A stretch of 60,365 bases of DNA, taken from NCBI GenBank assembly GCA_910584785.1, contig CAJUDX010000014.1:1-60365 (forward strand), in the 5' to 3' direction. Below, piece after piece: positions 44,803 through 54,053 of the stretch. The stretch is from an uncultured Lachnospiraceae bacterium (lineage in GTDB: Bacteria; Bacillota; Clostridia; Lachnospirales; Lachnospiraceae). Below the pieces are notes generated by a model. That model did not search any database. It saw only the letters and a program-made list of their open reading frames with translations, and was not told the origin of the DNA. Each line of letters starts with the position of its first letter. Within the stretch, counting starts at the first letter, position 1. Made by a program: the position numbers and the translations under genes.

Positions 44803-46125
44803 CTACCCTTCCTTTCTCTCACGGACAATCATCCGCAGCGCCGTTCCCCGAAAACCAAAGGCATTTCGAATCTGGTTTTCCAAATACCGGGTGTAGGAAA
44901 AATGCATTAACTCCTTATCATTGACAAAAACCACAAAGGTCGGCGGTTTAATCGCCGCCTGCGTTATATAAAAGAGTTTCAGACGCCTGCCCTTATCCGA
45001 AGGCGGCTGCTGAAGCGCCACAGCCTCCGCCATAATCTCATTTAATACCCCGGTAGCCACCCTAAGACTCTGGTTTTCCCTGACCATATCAATCATAGAA
45101 AACAGCTTTCCCAGCCTCTGCCCCGTCTCGGCAGAAATAAACAGGTATTCCGCATAGGGCATAAAGGACAACACCTCTTTTAACCGCCGGGTGTATTCAT
45201 AAATCGTCTTATCGTTCTTCTCGATGGCATCCCACTTATTTACTGCCACGATAATTCCTTTACCACGTTCATGGGCAATACCGGCAATTTTTGCATCCTG
45301 TTCTGTCACGCCCTCCTTAGCATCAATCACCACAACCACCACATCGGCACGCTCCACCGCGGTTACTGTGCGGATAATGCTGTAGCGCTCCAAATCTTCC
45401 TTAACCTTGCTTTTGCGGCGAAGGCCTGCGGTATCGATAAATACATACTCAGTGCCATCATGCACAATCTCGGTATCCACTGCATCCCTGGTCGTCCCTG
45501 CAATATCTGAGACAATCACCCGGTTTTCGCCCAAAAGCTTATTAATAATAGAAGATTTCCCCACGTTCGGCTTGCCGACAATGGCGATGCGGGGCCTCTC
45601 ATCTTCCTCCTCCCCCTCGCCTGGCGGTCCAAAATGCTTAATCACCTCATCCAGCAAATCGCCAATCCCCAGACGTGAGGCTGCAGAAACCCCCATCGGA
45701 TCGCCAATTCCCAGATTATAAAATTCATACACATCATTGCCGAATTTTTGCAGGCTGTCCACCTTATTTACCGCTAACACCACGGGCTTTTTTGATTTTC
45801 TGAGCATATCCGCCACTTTCGCATCGGCGTCCACCATTCCCTGGCGAACATCCACGATAAAAATAATTACATCCGCTGTCTGAATGGCAATCTCCGCCTG
45901 CTCCCGCATCTGCGACAGGATAATATCCCGGCTGTCCGGCTCAATCCCCCCTGTGTCAATCAGGGTAAAGCTGCGGTCCAGCCAGGTGCAGTCCGCATAG
46001 ATCCTGTCCCTGGTTACGCCCGGTGTGTCCTTGACAATCGAAACCGCAGACCCAGCCAGCACATTAAACAGCGTTGACTTTCCAACATTAGGCCTTCCCA
46101 CAATAGCTACAACTGGTTTACTCAT
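44803..46125 (-). CDS. der: Ribosome-associated GTPase Der (EngA)
   Basis: The 440-residue protein carries two tandem GTPase domains (GRPNVGKSTLFN near residue 8 and GKPNVGKSSIINKLLG near 185) and a C-terminal KH-like domain. The G3 motifs DTGG and DTAG and the G4 motifs NKVD and NKWD are present. It functions in 50S subunit assembly. Confidence 0.97.
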   Translation of the reverse strand: MSKPVVAIVGRPNVGKSTLFNVLAGSAVSIVKDTPGVTRDRIYADCTWLDRSFTLIDTGGIEPDSRDIILSQMREQAEIAIQTADVIIFIVDVRQGMVDADAKVADMLRKSKKPVVLAVNKVDSLQKFGNDVYEFYNLGIGDPMGVSAASRLGIGDLLDEVIKHFGPPGEGEEEDERPRIAIVGKPNVGKSSIINKLLGENRVIVSDIAGTTRDAVDTEIVHDGTEYVFIDTAGLRRKSKVKEDLERYSIIRTVTAVERADVVVVVIDAKEGVTEQDAKIAGIAHERGKGIIVAVNKWDAIEKNDKTIYEYTRRLKEVLSFMPYAEYLFISAETGQRLGKLFSMIDMVRENQSLRVATGVLNEIMAEAVALQQPPSDKGRRLKLFYITQAAIKPPTFVVFVNDKELMHFSYTRYLENQIRNAFGFRGTALRMIVRERKEG

Positions 46126-46193
46126 AATCTCTCCTTATTCATCTTCTATCCTGTCCCGGCACATCGTTTCCTTCACCGGAATCCTGCCAAAAC

Positions 46194-47585
46194 CTATTCC
46201 ACTGTGTTTTTAAGTTCATATCCCGCACCCGAAGCATCTGTGTCCGCTTCCTTCTCAGATTTGCGCCCAAGCACGGCATACACTAACGCTTGTCCGCTTG
46301 ATTTTACAATATGAACCGGGACTTGTAAAGCCCTTTCCAAATCCGTTTTCGTCCAGTCGTCTAAAAAAACCTCTTCACCGCTGCGGAAAAGTGCACTGGA
46401 GAGCAAAAGCCGGCTGCCAAGCGCCTTTCCTTTCAGCTGCTCTGCCAAGTCCTGCCCGGTAAGCAGTCCCGCAACCGTAATCTCCTCCCCAAAAAATGCA
46501 TTGACTATGGGATAAATCATCACTTCTCTCCCCGGAAACTTGCGCGTAATGTCCTGAACACACTGCTTGATATGTTCCGATGCAAGAAGTCCTGTGGCAA
46601 TGGAAAGCCTGTCCTCGCCCCCGTCGTCCGCCATCCCTTCCAGAGCCTCTTTTACCTCATCCTGCAAAAGCCGTAACATTCCCACACCATTTTCCAGCTG
46701 CAGATACCCGTCATACCGTTTTGCATCGGGAAGGCTGCGCCCGGCTAAAAGATAAAATTCATCGCTTGCATGGACAAAATGTATCCCATGCTCTTTATAA
46801 ATCCTTTTCTGCCAGCCTTCTATTAAATCAATCGTCTGCTCTGCGTCCTCTTTTGCAAAGGCCTTCAGCGGATAAAGCCCCTTTCGGTACTTTGTCAGGC
46901 CCACCGGCACTACCGAAACACTCTCCATCGCCGGAATGTAGTTCACCAGATCACCGATCGTCCGATCCAATTCTTCGCCGTCATTTATCCCCTTACAGAG
47001 CACTATCTGCCCATTCATCGGTGTCCCCGCCGCAAATAACCGGTCCATCATCCCCAGCGCCCTTCCTGCAAAACGGTTATTTAACATCTTACAGCGAAGT
47101 TCGGGATTTGTGGTATGCACAGAAATATTGATGGGGGACAGATGAAACCGGATAATCCGGTCAATATCCTTTTCCTTCATATTCGTCAGGGTAATATAAT
47201 TTCCCTGAAGAAAAGAAAGGCGCGAATCATCATCCTTAAAATACAGCGTTTCCCTCATCCCCGGCGGCATCTGGTCAATAAAGCAAAAAATACATCGGTT
47301 GCAGCAGGATCTGTACTCGCTCATCAGGCTGTTTTCAAAAATAATCCCCAAATCCTCGTACTCGTTTTCAATGTCCAGCTCCCATTCCTCGCCGTTTGCC
47401 TTCTCCACAAGCATCACAAGTGATGGGCTGTCCACATAATATTCATAGTCAAAAATATCTTCAACTTCCTCCCCGTTAATGGACAATAACCAATCTCCCG
47501 GCTTAAGTTCCAGCTCTTCACCAATAGATCCCTTCGCGACCGCAGCTATTCGATGGCCTTTATGTTTATGCTTCTTTTTCGTCAT
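46194..47585 (-). CDS. DUF512-family radical-SAM-like protein
   Basis: The 463-residue protein has an N-terminal PDZ-like domain (GDWLLSINGEEVEDIFDYEY). It then has a cysteine motif CCNRCIFCFIDQMPPGMRETLYFKDDD and a DUF512 C-terminal domain (ATGLLASEHIKQ, VNAFFGEEITVAGLLTGQDL). Such proteins commonly precede der. The iron-sulfur site is clear but the reaction is unknown. Confidence 0.9.
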   Translation of the reverse strand: MTKKKHKHKGHRIAAVAKGSIGEELELKPGDWLLSINGEEVEDIFDYEYYVDSPSLVMLVEKANGEEWELDIENEYEDLGIIFENSLMSEYRSCCNRCIFCFIDQMPPGMRETLYFKDDDSRLSFLQGNYITLTNMKEKDIDRIIRFHLSPINISVHTTNPELRCKMLNNRFAGRALGMMDRLFAAGTPMNGQIVLCKGINDGEELDRTIGDLVNYIPAMESVSVVPVGLTKYRKGLYPLKAFAKEDAEQTIDLIEGWQKRIYKEHGIHFVHASDEFYLLAGRSLPDAKRYDGYLQLENGVGMLRLLQDEVKEALEGMADDGGEDRLSIATGLLASEHIKQCVQDITRKFPGREVMIYPIVNAFFGEEITVAGLLTGQDLAEQLKGKALGSRLLLSSALFRSGEEVFLDDWTKTDLERALQVPVHIVKSSGQALVYAVLGRKSEKEADTDASGAGYELKNTVE

Positions 47586-47758
47586 AGTTTACTCCTTTTG
47601 GCACTGTTATCCTATTTATTTATCATAACAAGATTCTTTGGCTTTGTAAAGCCGGAGTCTGGCTGCTGGATAAAAGCCGGATAAAAACATAAATCTTCTG
47701 AAAAATTTCCCCTCACCAGGATGTATTGGCAAAAAAACACTAAAATAGCCGAAATCTA

Positions 47759-47788
47759 TTGACGATCCTTTGCCAAAAATGATATAAA
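47759..47788 (+). promoter_or_regulatory. Promoter of the PRPP synthetase gene
   Basis: TTGACG and ATATAA/TATAAA with a 17-18 base spacer lie about 40 bases before the start; GGAGGAAG is the ribosome binding site. Confidence 0.55.
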
Positions 47789-47825
47789 TTTCTTATAGGC
47801 TACCAAAGAATGGAGGAAGAACCTC

Positions 47826-49035
47826 ATGGCAAATAATTATGTGTTTAATGATTCCCTTCCCATTGCACCGCTGAAAATTGCTGCATTGGAAAGCATTACA
47901 CCTTTGGCGCAGAAAGTAAACGAACATATACTAAAATTTCGACAGAATGATACTGAAGAGCTTATCCGCAGAAAGGCTGATCTCCATTACCGGGGTTATG
48001 ATGTGGAATCCTATCTTTTATCCTGTGCATGCCCGCGTTTCGGTTCAGGAGAGGCAAAGGCTGTAATTAAGGAATCAACCAGAGGCGCAGATATTTTTGC
48101 CATGGTGGACGTGACGAATTACAGCTGTACTTACAAGGTTAATGGTTTTATTAACCATATGTCCCCCGACGACCATTTCCAGGATTTAAAACGGCTGATT
48201 GGCGCATGTGTGGCTACGGCCCATCGGGTGAATGTTATTATGCCGTTTCTATATGAAAGCCGGCAGCATAAAAAAACCCACCGTGAATCCTTAGACTGTG
48301 CCATGGCCCTTCAGGAGCTGGTAAATATGGGCGTGAGCAATATTATCACCTTTGACGCCCACGACCCCCGTGTACAGAATGCAATTCCTCTGAATGGTTT
48401 TGATAATTTTATGCCCACTTATCAGTTTGTCAAGGCTTTATTTGAACATGATAAGGATTTACAGATTGATAAAGACCATCTGATGATTATCAGCCCGGAC
48501 GAGGGGGGCGATGAACCGTGCAGTGTATCTGGCAAATAATCTTGGCGTTGATGTCGGGATGTTTTATAAGCGGCGGGATTACTCCCGGATACTTAACGGC
48601 AGAAACCCCATTGTCGCCCATGAATTTTTAGGAACCTCGGTGGAGGGCAAGACCGTATTAATTATAGATGATATGATTTCTTCCGGGGAAAGTATGCTGG
48701 AAACGGCAAAAGAATTAAAAGAGCGAAAGGCAGCAAAGGTGATTGTGTGCTGTACCTTTGGATTATTTACCAATGGATGGGAAAAGTTTGATGATTTTTA
48801 CCAGAAGGGATTAATTGACTATGTGATAACGACAAATCTAAACTACCGCCCTGCCCCGCTTCTGGAACGTCCGTGGTATATCGAGGTGGATATGAGCAAG
48901 TATATGGCAGCGATTATTAATTCCTTCAACCACGACGTTTCCATCGGACGAACCTTAACACCCACAGAGAAGATCCAAAAGCTTATTCGAATACATCAAA
49001 ATGATGGCTATGATTATTTTCAAACACTCTTTTAG
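47826..49035 (+). pseudogene. prs: Ribose-phosphate pyrophosphokinase, split by a one-base frameshift
   Basis: Two overlapping frames give one PRPP synthetase of ~400 residues. The first (to 48539) contains RGADIFAMVDVTNY, HRVNVIMPFLYESRQHKKTHRES and the metal-binding ITFDAHDPRVQNAIP, and reaches IISPDEGG. The second starts MNRAVYLANNLGVD and contains the PRPP loop VLIIDDMISSGESM. The family motif DEGAMNR would be restored by removing one G from the six-G run (48503-48508). As written the enzyme lacks its PRPP loop. It may be a true pseudogene, a homopolymer sequencing error, or phase variation. A second prs would be expected elsewhere if it is truly dead. Confidence 0.9.
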
Positions 49036-49059
49036 CTTATCCATTCCTTACAGGTCAAA

Positions 49060-49093
49060 CAAGGGCTGTACGCAAAGTTACGTACGGCCCTTG
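49060..49093. terminator. Bidirectional terminator between prs and pgeF
   Basis: CAAGGGCTGTACG (49060-49072) pairs with CGTACGGCCCTTG (49081-49093) with one G-T pair. The right arm lies inside the last codons of pgeF, so the hairpin overlaps coding sequence. Confidence 0.7.
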
Positions 49094-49956
49094 CCCTTGT
49101 TTCTTATGCCGAGAAAAGCCGCCAGGTTTCCCCTGTTTTCTCCGCAGCTTCGGTGAGAAAATAAATACTTATCATTACAGCGGGTGCAGAGATTCGTCAC
49201 GGTAATCTGGTCGCGCAAAACGCCAGCCTCCTCTAAAACAAGCTGATTGGCCCGCCATAAATCCAGCTGATATTTACCAGGTCTGCCATTGGGCGTCCAT
49301 AGTTTATTCCTGTCTTTTTCAGAAAACGCTGCCCTAAATTCCTCAATTACCTCTTCCCCCACTTCAAAACAGTGTTTACAAATACTTGGGCCAATGCAGG
49401 CTGTGACATCCTCCGGGCGGGTGCCAAAGGCTTTTTGCATGGCGGACAGTGTTTTCTCCCCCATACGGTTTACCGTTCCCCGCCAGCCGGAATGGCTTAA
49501 ACCTATTGCATAATTCTTTTTATCCACAAAATACAGAGGGACGCAGTCGGCATAAAATGTAACCAGGGTGATTCCGGGAATGTCACAGATTAACCCGTCA
49601 ATATCCTGATAATCCCGATCGCGGATAACCCCCTTTCCCTCGTCCTCCTCCATAACCCTTCGTATATTGGTTGTATGTGTCTGCCAGGAAACGACCATGC
49701 GATCCCGCTCAACCTTAAGGGCATCCGCCATGCGGGTATAATTTTCCAGGACATGCTCCGGGTCGTCTCCGCGGCTGTAGGAGAAATTCATTGTTGTAAA
49801 TTTTCCTGTGCTGGCGCCGCCCAGACGGGTAGAAAACCCATTGACCACAAAATCAATTTCTTCCAATGCCCGAAAAGACAGATAGGGCGCCTTTGCCAGG
49901 GATTCTGTCCGAAAAACCTGACGGCTGTCTGCATACTTCCATTGAAATTGTTCCAT
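49078..49956 (-). CDS. pgeF: Purine nucleoside phosphorylase / polyphenol oxidase family (YfiH)
   Basis: From the ATG preceded by GGAGG at five bases the protein has 292 residues. The metal site is built from VSWQTHTTNI, TFYADCVPLYFVD, LSHSGWRGTVN and GPSICKHCFEVGEEV. YfiH proteins phosphorolyse purine nucleosides and some edit peptidoglycan precursors. It lies at the end of the rplS-led gene cluster. Confidence 0.92.
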   Translation of the reverse strand: MEQFQWKYADSRQVFRTESLAKAPYLSFRALEEIDFVVNGFSTRLGGASTGKFTTMNFSYSRGDDPEHVLENYTRMADALKVERDRMVVSWQTHTTNIRRVMEEDEGKGVIRDRDYQDIDGLICDIPGITLVTFYADCVPLYFVDKKNYAIGLSHSGWRGTVNRMGEKTLSAMQKAFGTRPEDVTACIGPSICKHCFEVGEEVIEEFRAAFSEKDRNKLWTPNGRPGKYQLDLWRANQLVLEEAGVLRDQITVTNLCTRCNDKYLFSHRSCGENRGNLAAFLGIRNKGKGRT

Positions 49957-49995
49957 GTACTCCTCCATTTCTTAAGAATGATTCAAACAGGATGA

Positions 49996-50337
49996 TTAAA
50001 AAGCATCCTGGATAAGAGAAATTTTTTCTCCCACAATACTGACCATATCAAACCGGCAGGGTACTTCCTCTCCATAGTGATTTCGATAAAGGTAATAGCG
50101 GGCAGCCTGGCGGATTTTCTGCTGTTTTTTCCTGTCCACGGCTTCTGCCGGAAAACCAGCCTCAAGGTTTTTTCGATATTTTACCTCGACAAAAACCAAA
50201 TACCTTCCATCTTTGGCAATCACATCCACCTCGCCCTGCCGGCAGCGAAAATTCTGTGCTATAATCTGGTAGCCTCTGCTGCACAAATACTTTGCAGCAA
50301 AAACCTCGTAGCGCCTTCCCTGTTCCCGATTATCCAA
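49996..50337 (-). CDS. yraN: UPF0102 protein YraN, endonuclease-like
   Basis: The 113-residue protein has the restriction-endonuclease-like core: GRRYEVFAAKYLCSRGYQII, FRCRQGEVDVIAKDG and LVFVEVKYRK. Function is unclear; it is commonly linked with rnhB, as here. Confidence 0.93.
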   Translation of the reverse strand: MDNREQGRRYEVFAAKYLCSRGYQIIAQNFRCRQGEVDVIAKDGRYLVFVEVKYRKNLEAGFPAEAVDRKKQQKIRQAARYYLYRNHYGEEVPCRFDMVSIVGEKISLIQDAF

Positions 50338-50358
50338 ATCTGTGCCCTTTCTTTTTCC

Positions 50359-50419
50359 CGTCCTTATTTTCCTTTTTTACAATGTTCTTATTTCTCGTCC
50401 CTATCTTCCGTTTTTACAA
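50359..50419 (-). repeat. 37-bp period repeat at the rnhB 3' end
   Basis: A 24-base segment (CGTCCTTATTTTCC...) at 50359-50382 recurs at 50396-50419, where it encodes the last residues of RnhB. The downstream copy lies beyond the stop codon, so the 3' end of the gene appears to have been duplicated in tandem. Confidence 0.6.
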
Positions 50420-51059
50420 ATTTCCCAATAAAGGTTTTCCGGTGAATCGGACAGGGCCCCTCATTTTTCAATGCCTGGATATGTGCTGCCGTTCCATATC
50501 CCTTATGTTTGGCAAAACCATATTGCGGATAGTTAAGATCATAGTCCATCATCAGGTGATCACGTGTTACCTTAGCCAAAACACTTGCCGCTGCAATCGA
50601 AAGACTTTTTGCATCTCCGCGGATAATTTTCACCTGTTTCATTTCCGCAGGAAGCCCCGGAATTTCCACCGCATCGTTTAAAAGCACCTGGGGCGTCCGT
50701 GAAAGCTTTTCTACCGCCTGCCGCATCGCAGCATAGGTTGCCTGAAGAATATTAATGCGGTCAATTTCCTTTGGCTCCACAATCCCCACTGCAAAACTCA
50801 CTGCTTTTTCCTGGATTTCCAAAAATAATTCCTCACGGCGTTTTTCGGAAAGCTTCTTGGAATCGTTTAAATACAGAATTTTACAATCCTTGGGCAAAAT
50901 CACTGCCCCTGCAACCACCGGGCCAGCCAAAGGACCTCTTCCCGCCTCGTCAATCCCGCAGATATCCGCAGCCCAGCCATATTGCCGTTCATAGGTCAGC
51001 ATTTCCTCCAACCGCAGCATCTCTTTCTCCAGCTTTTCTCCTGTTAATTTCCCTGTCAT
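50388..51059 (-). CDS. rnhB: Ribonuclease HII
   Basis: The 223-residue enzyme has GIDEAGRGPLAGPVVAGAVIL (first catalytic Asp-Glu), DSKKLSEKRRE, IIRGDAKSLSIAAASVLAKV and DHLMMDYDLNYPQYGFAKHKGYGT. It removes ribonucleotides from DNA. It lies between lepB and yraN. Confidence 0.96.
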   Translation of the reverse strand: MTGKLTGEKLEKEMLRLEEMLTYERQYGWAADICGIDEAGRGPLAGPVVAGAVILPKDCKILYLNDSKKLSEKRREELFLEIQEKAVSFAVGIVEPKEIDRINILQATYAAMRQAVEKLSRTPQVLLNDAVEIPGLPAEMKQVKIIRGDAKSLSIAAASVLAKVTRDHLMMDYDLNYPQYGFAKHKGYGTAAHIQALKNEGPCPIHRKTFIGKFVKTEDRDEK

Positions 51060-51087
51060 CTTATTTCCCCTTGTATTCCCTTATTGT

Positions 51088-51663
51088 TTATCGCAGTTTT
51101 TCTTTTTCATCCTTTGCCTTTCCTTCTGTGCTGCCTATACGAAACATTACACGACCAAGAATGGAACTTTTATGTACATTTCCGATATCTGAGCTTCGGC
51201 TGTCTGCGCTGGCGTTCCGGTTATCACCAAGAAGAAAGTATTCATCTTCTCCCAGGATAACCGGAAAAGCAGCGCGCCCCGGCTTTAGGACAGGCTCACT
51301 CACCTGGGGCTCGCTTAAGCGCTCCCCATTAAGATAAACTTCTCCGGCAATGATCTGTATGGTTTCTCCGGGAAGCCCAATGATTCTTTTCGCATACAGC
51401 CGATATCCTTCATCACTTTTTCCATCCCGGTAGCGGAAAATAACGATATCAAAACGTTGGGGAGATCTAATCTGGTAAGACAGTTTTTCTACCAGAATAT
51501 CATCACCTTCCATCAGCGTGGGTTCCATGGAACTGCCGTAAATTTCTGCTTTCTCCACTGTACACAGCAGCACGGCAAGAAGAACAGCAAATACACCGAC
51601 ACACAGATATTGTCTGATTTGTTTTCTCCCAGGATTCTTTTCTATCGCAGCTTTTGCTTTCAT
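51088..51663 (-). CDS. lepB: Signal peptidase I (first copy)
   Basis: The 191-residue enzyme has one N-terminal membrane span (residues ~19-36), the catalytic Ser in GSSMEPTLMEGD and Lys in YAKRIIGLPGE, and the C-terminal GDNRNASADSRSSDIG. Its start overlaps the rbgA stop (ATGA). A second lepB lies upstream of rbgA. Confidence 0.95.
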   Translation of the reverse strand: MKAKAAIEKNPGRKQIRQYLCVGVFAVLLAVLLCTVEKAEIYGSSMEPTLMEGDDILVEKLSYQIRSPQRFDIVIFRYRDGKSDEGYRLYAKRIIGLPGETIQIIAGEVYLNGERLSEPQVSEPVLKPGRAAFPVILGEDEYFLLGDNRNASADSRSSDIGNVHKSSILGRVMFRIGSTEGKAKDEKEKLR

Positions 51664-52586
51664 TTGCTTATACTGCCTGGTATATCCCTGGAAGGTTTCA
51701 GCGAATTTTCCGACACTTCTCCTGCATTTTCCGACATTTCCCCTGTGTTCTCTGGCAGTTCCAGTGTAATTCGCCCCAGTTTTCCGCTTCGAAAATCATC
51801 GAAAAAAACATTGGCAGCCTTTCCCATATCGAGTCCGCCGCCCTTTTGCAGACATCCCCTGACCCGTCCTATTTCTTCCAGGACCGAAAGTGCTTCCATC
51901 TTATCAATGCCGAAACGACCGGTAAGCGACTGGGGATACCAATTAAGCAACAGATTGATCAGTTCTAAGGCAAGCTCCTCTTTATTTAAGATATCATCGT
52001 TAATGGAACCAATGAAGGCCAGCTTTCTGCCCACCTCCTGATCTTCAAATTTAGGCCAGAGGATTCCCGGCGTGTCCAAAAGTTCTAACCACTTGCTTAA
52101 ACGTATCCACTGGTTTCCCTTGGTTACCCCCGGCTTATTTCCCGTTTTTGTGCAGGATTTTTTGGCGAAGGCATTAATAAAGGTGGATTTTCCCACATTG
52201 GGAATACCTGCCACCATCGCGCGGATAGGGCGGTTTTGAATCCCCTTTCGCTTATCCCTCTCCAGCTTTTCCTTACAGGCTTCCATCACTGCTCCCTGAA
52301 TTTGCTTTAATCCTGCTCCTGATCGGCAGTTTAATTTCACTGCTTGAAAACCCATACTGGAAAAATAGGAAATCCACAGGTCATTTGCCCTCTCATCGGC
52401 TAAATCAGCCTTGTTCAATAAAATCAGCCTGGCCTTCCCCTTTCCCAGCTGATCAATTTCCGGGTTACGGCTGGATAAAGGTGCCCTGGCGTCCACCAGC
52501 TCAATCACCAGGTCAATTAATTTCACTGCCTCTTCCATCGCCCGTTTCGCCTTGGTCATATGTCCGGGATACCATTGTATATTCAT
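51660..52586 (-). CDS. rbgA: Ribosome biogenesis GTPase RbgA (YlqF)
   Basis: The 308-residue protein is a circularly permuted GTPase: NKAD (G4) precedes GIPNVGKSTFINAF (G1) and DTPG (G3). The N-terminal NIQWYPGHMTKAKR is characteristic. It promotes late 50S assembly. The C-terminus ends in a short tandem repeat (PENTGEM, SENAGEV, SENSLKP) not expected of the family. Confidence 0.95.
   Translation of the reverse strand: MNIQWYPGHMTKAKRAMEEAVKLIDLVIELVDARAPLSSRNPEIDQLGKGKARLILLNKADLADERANDLWISYFSSMGFQAVKLNCRSGAGLKQIQGAVMEACKEKLERDKRKGIQNRPIRAMVAGIPNVGKSTFINAFAKKSCTKTGNKPGVTKGNQWIRLSKWLELLDTPGILWPKFEDQEVGRKLAFIGSINDDILNKEELALELINLLLNWYPQSLTGRFGIDKMEALSVLEEIGRVRGCLQKGGGLDMGKAANVFFDDFRSGKLGRITLELPENTGEMSENAGEVSENSLKPSRDIPGSISK
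51702..51762 (-). repeat. 21-bp tandem repeat at the rbgA 3' end
   Basis: About three degenerate units of 21 bases (e.g. GAATTTTCCGACACTTCTCC) encode the heptad-like PENTGEM, SENAGEV, SENSLKP just before the stop. Confidence 0.7.
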
Positions 52587-52609
52587 ACCTTTACCTCAAT
52601 TCTATTTCT

Positions 52610-52741
52610 GCTTATTTTGTTCTTAGATTTTTTGTCTGTTTTGATTTTATTCGTAATTAACTTTATTTTTAATTAATTTTATTCTTAATTGATTTTGTTC
52701 TAATTTTATTTTGTTCTTAATTGATTTTGTTCTTAATTGGC
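52610..52741. repeat. AT-rich short tandem repeats between lepB2 and rbgA
   Basis: Units of about 15-18 bases built on TTTTGTTCTTAATTGAT recur at least six times with variations. No gene is present. Such tracts may act as AT-rich promoter-proximal elements or are simple slippage products. Confidence 0.65.
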
Positions 52742-52770
52742 AGCGGTTCACTTATGCTTCCCGTTTTATC

Positions 52771-53349
52771 TCAACGGATAATTCCCATATTTAAAGTAGG
52801 ATAAATACGGAACCATACCTTCCCGATAATCTGAGATTCCTTCACGTTGCCCACATTGGCAAAACGGCTGTCCTCGCTGGAATCACGGTTATCCCCAAGA
52901 AGAAAATACTCATCCTCTCCCAGGACAATGAGATTTTCTGCCAGTCCTGCCAGGGCAATTTTTTTCTCCAGCTCAACCATTTCTCCATCGACTTCCATCG
53001 TCTGTTTTTCTTCCTGTAATACCTCGCCATTGATCCAAACCTGACCATCCTTAATCTGCACCGTCTCTCCGGGAAGGCCGATTACCCGCTTAATATTCTT
53101 TTTCTGATCCTCCCGCTGGAAAACCACCACATCAAAACGTCCTGGCTTCTCCCAAACAAGTTTAAGTTGATTCATCAATACAATATCATCTGAATCCAAA
53201 AGCGGCGTCATCGAATTTCCTGACACCACCACCTGATTGCCAAAGGCATACACCGTAAAACAGGCCAGCGCCACCACAACAATAATATCAATTACCCAAT
53301 TGATAACTGTGCGGAGCGGGCTTGTCCCAGCTTCTCGATAAAACTCCAT
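52771..53349 (-). CDS. lepB: Signal peptidase I (second copy)
   Basis: From MEFYREAGTSPL the enzyme has 192 residues; the upstream 33 codons of the open frame lie in the rplS-lepB gap and look non-coding. A membrane span (residues ~13-33) precedes GNSMTPLLDSDD (catalytic Ser) and NIKRVIGLPGE (Lys), then GDNRDSSEDSRFANVG. It releases exported proteins from their signal peptides. Confidence 0.94.
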   Translation of the reverse strand: MEFYREAGTSPLRTVINWVIDIIVVVALACFTVYAFGNQVVVSGNSMTPLLDSDDIVLMNQLKLVWEKPGRFDVVVFQREDQKKNIKRVIGLPGETVQIKDGQVWINGEVLQEEKQTMEVDGEMVELEKKIALAGLAENLIVLGEDEYFLLGDNRDSSEDSRFANVGNVKESQIIGKVWFRIYPTLNMGIIR

Positions 53350-53470
53350 TGATTCCCATCCTGTCTTTTTAATCACAAGCCTGCAAAACTTTCCCTGCCC
53401 GCAATGGCAAGAAGAGGGCGTTATTAAAACGCCCTCTTCCCCCGCCACAGACAGCAGCTAAATTCGTCAA

Positions 53471-53818
53471 TTACCGTACTAACTCTTTTACCTTTGCAGC
53501 CTTACCCACTCTGTCTCTCAAGTAGTTCAGTTTTGCACGTCTTACCTTACCTCTGCGGACTACTTCAATTTTATCCACAAACGGAGAATGAACCGGCCAG
53601 GTCTTTTCTACACCGATACCGTTGGAATTTTTTCTTACAGTAAAGGTTTCTCTGGCGCCGCCGTTCTGTCTTTTTAAAACGGTTCCCTCAAATACCTGGA
53701 TTCTCTCGCGGTTTCCTTCTTTAATCTTGTTATACACCTTAACGGTATCGCCAACATGGAACTCCGGCACAGACTCTTTTAACTGTGTTGCTTCAATGTT
53801 CTTAATAATGTCGTTCAT
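53471..53818 (-). CDS. rplS: 50S ribosomal protein L19
   Basis: The 115-residue protein has VPEFHVGDTVKVYNKIKEGN, RIQVFEGTVLKRQNGGARET and the C-terminal GKVRRAKLNYLRDRVGKAAK typical of bL19. CAAGGAGG precedes the start. It leads the rplS-lepB-rbgA-lepB-rnhB-yraN-pgeF cluster. Confidence 0.97.
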   Translation of the reverse strand: MNDIIKNIEATQLKESVPEFHVGDTVKVYNKIKEGNRERIQVFEGTVLKRQNGGARETFTVRKNSNGIGVEKTWPVHSPFVDKIEVVRRGKVRRAKLNYLRDRVGKAAKVKELVR

Positions 53819-53819
53819 T

Positions 53820-53925
53820 TGTGAACCTCCTTGTACTATTTGATGTTCTTACCGGCCTGGTCTGCCGCAGAGGACCATCTCTTTTTATCGTCACAACATT
53901 TAAACTCTACCATAGATGGAGAAAA
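53820..53925 (-). promoter_or_regulatory. rplS leader, possible L19-type leader
   Basis: TTGCAT, a 17-base spacer and TAGAGT suggest a promoter at about 53904-53932. The leader between it and the start contains GATGGTC-CTCTGCGGCA-GACC hairpin sequence. Autoregulatory L19 leaders are known in Firmicutes; identity here is inference. Confidence 0.35.
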
Positions 53926-53947
53926 AATGCAACTGTTTTTTCTTTTA

Positions 53948-54053
53948 TTTGCTTTATTTGCTTTATTTCTGCAAAATTTCAGCAAAATTATTCCGCATAA
54001 TTTCCGCCAAATGAAAACTCCTGCAAAATCCTATTTCCGCAAAATTACAAACT
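53948..54053 (-). repeat. Degenerate short repeats at the sleL 3' end
   Basis: Units of about 12 bases (TTTTGCGGAAAT and variants) start in the last codons of the GH18 gene (ILRK-stop) and continue past its stop for about 80 bases, ending in two TTTATTTGC units. Confidence 0.55.

Noticed and set aside
46580..47131. 183-codon plus-strand frame
   Set aside because: It lies antisense within the DUF512 gene; composition is that of a reverse-frame shadow and no start signal is present.
48503..48541. Programmed frameshift in prs
   Set aside because: The run is plain G with no slippery heptamer of known type and no downstream stimulatory structure apparent; an error or true mutation is simpler.
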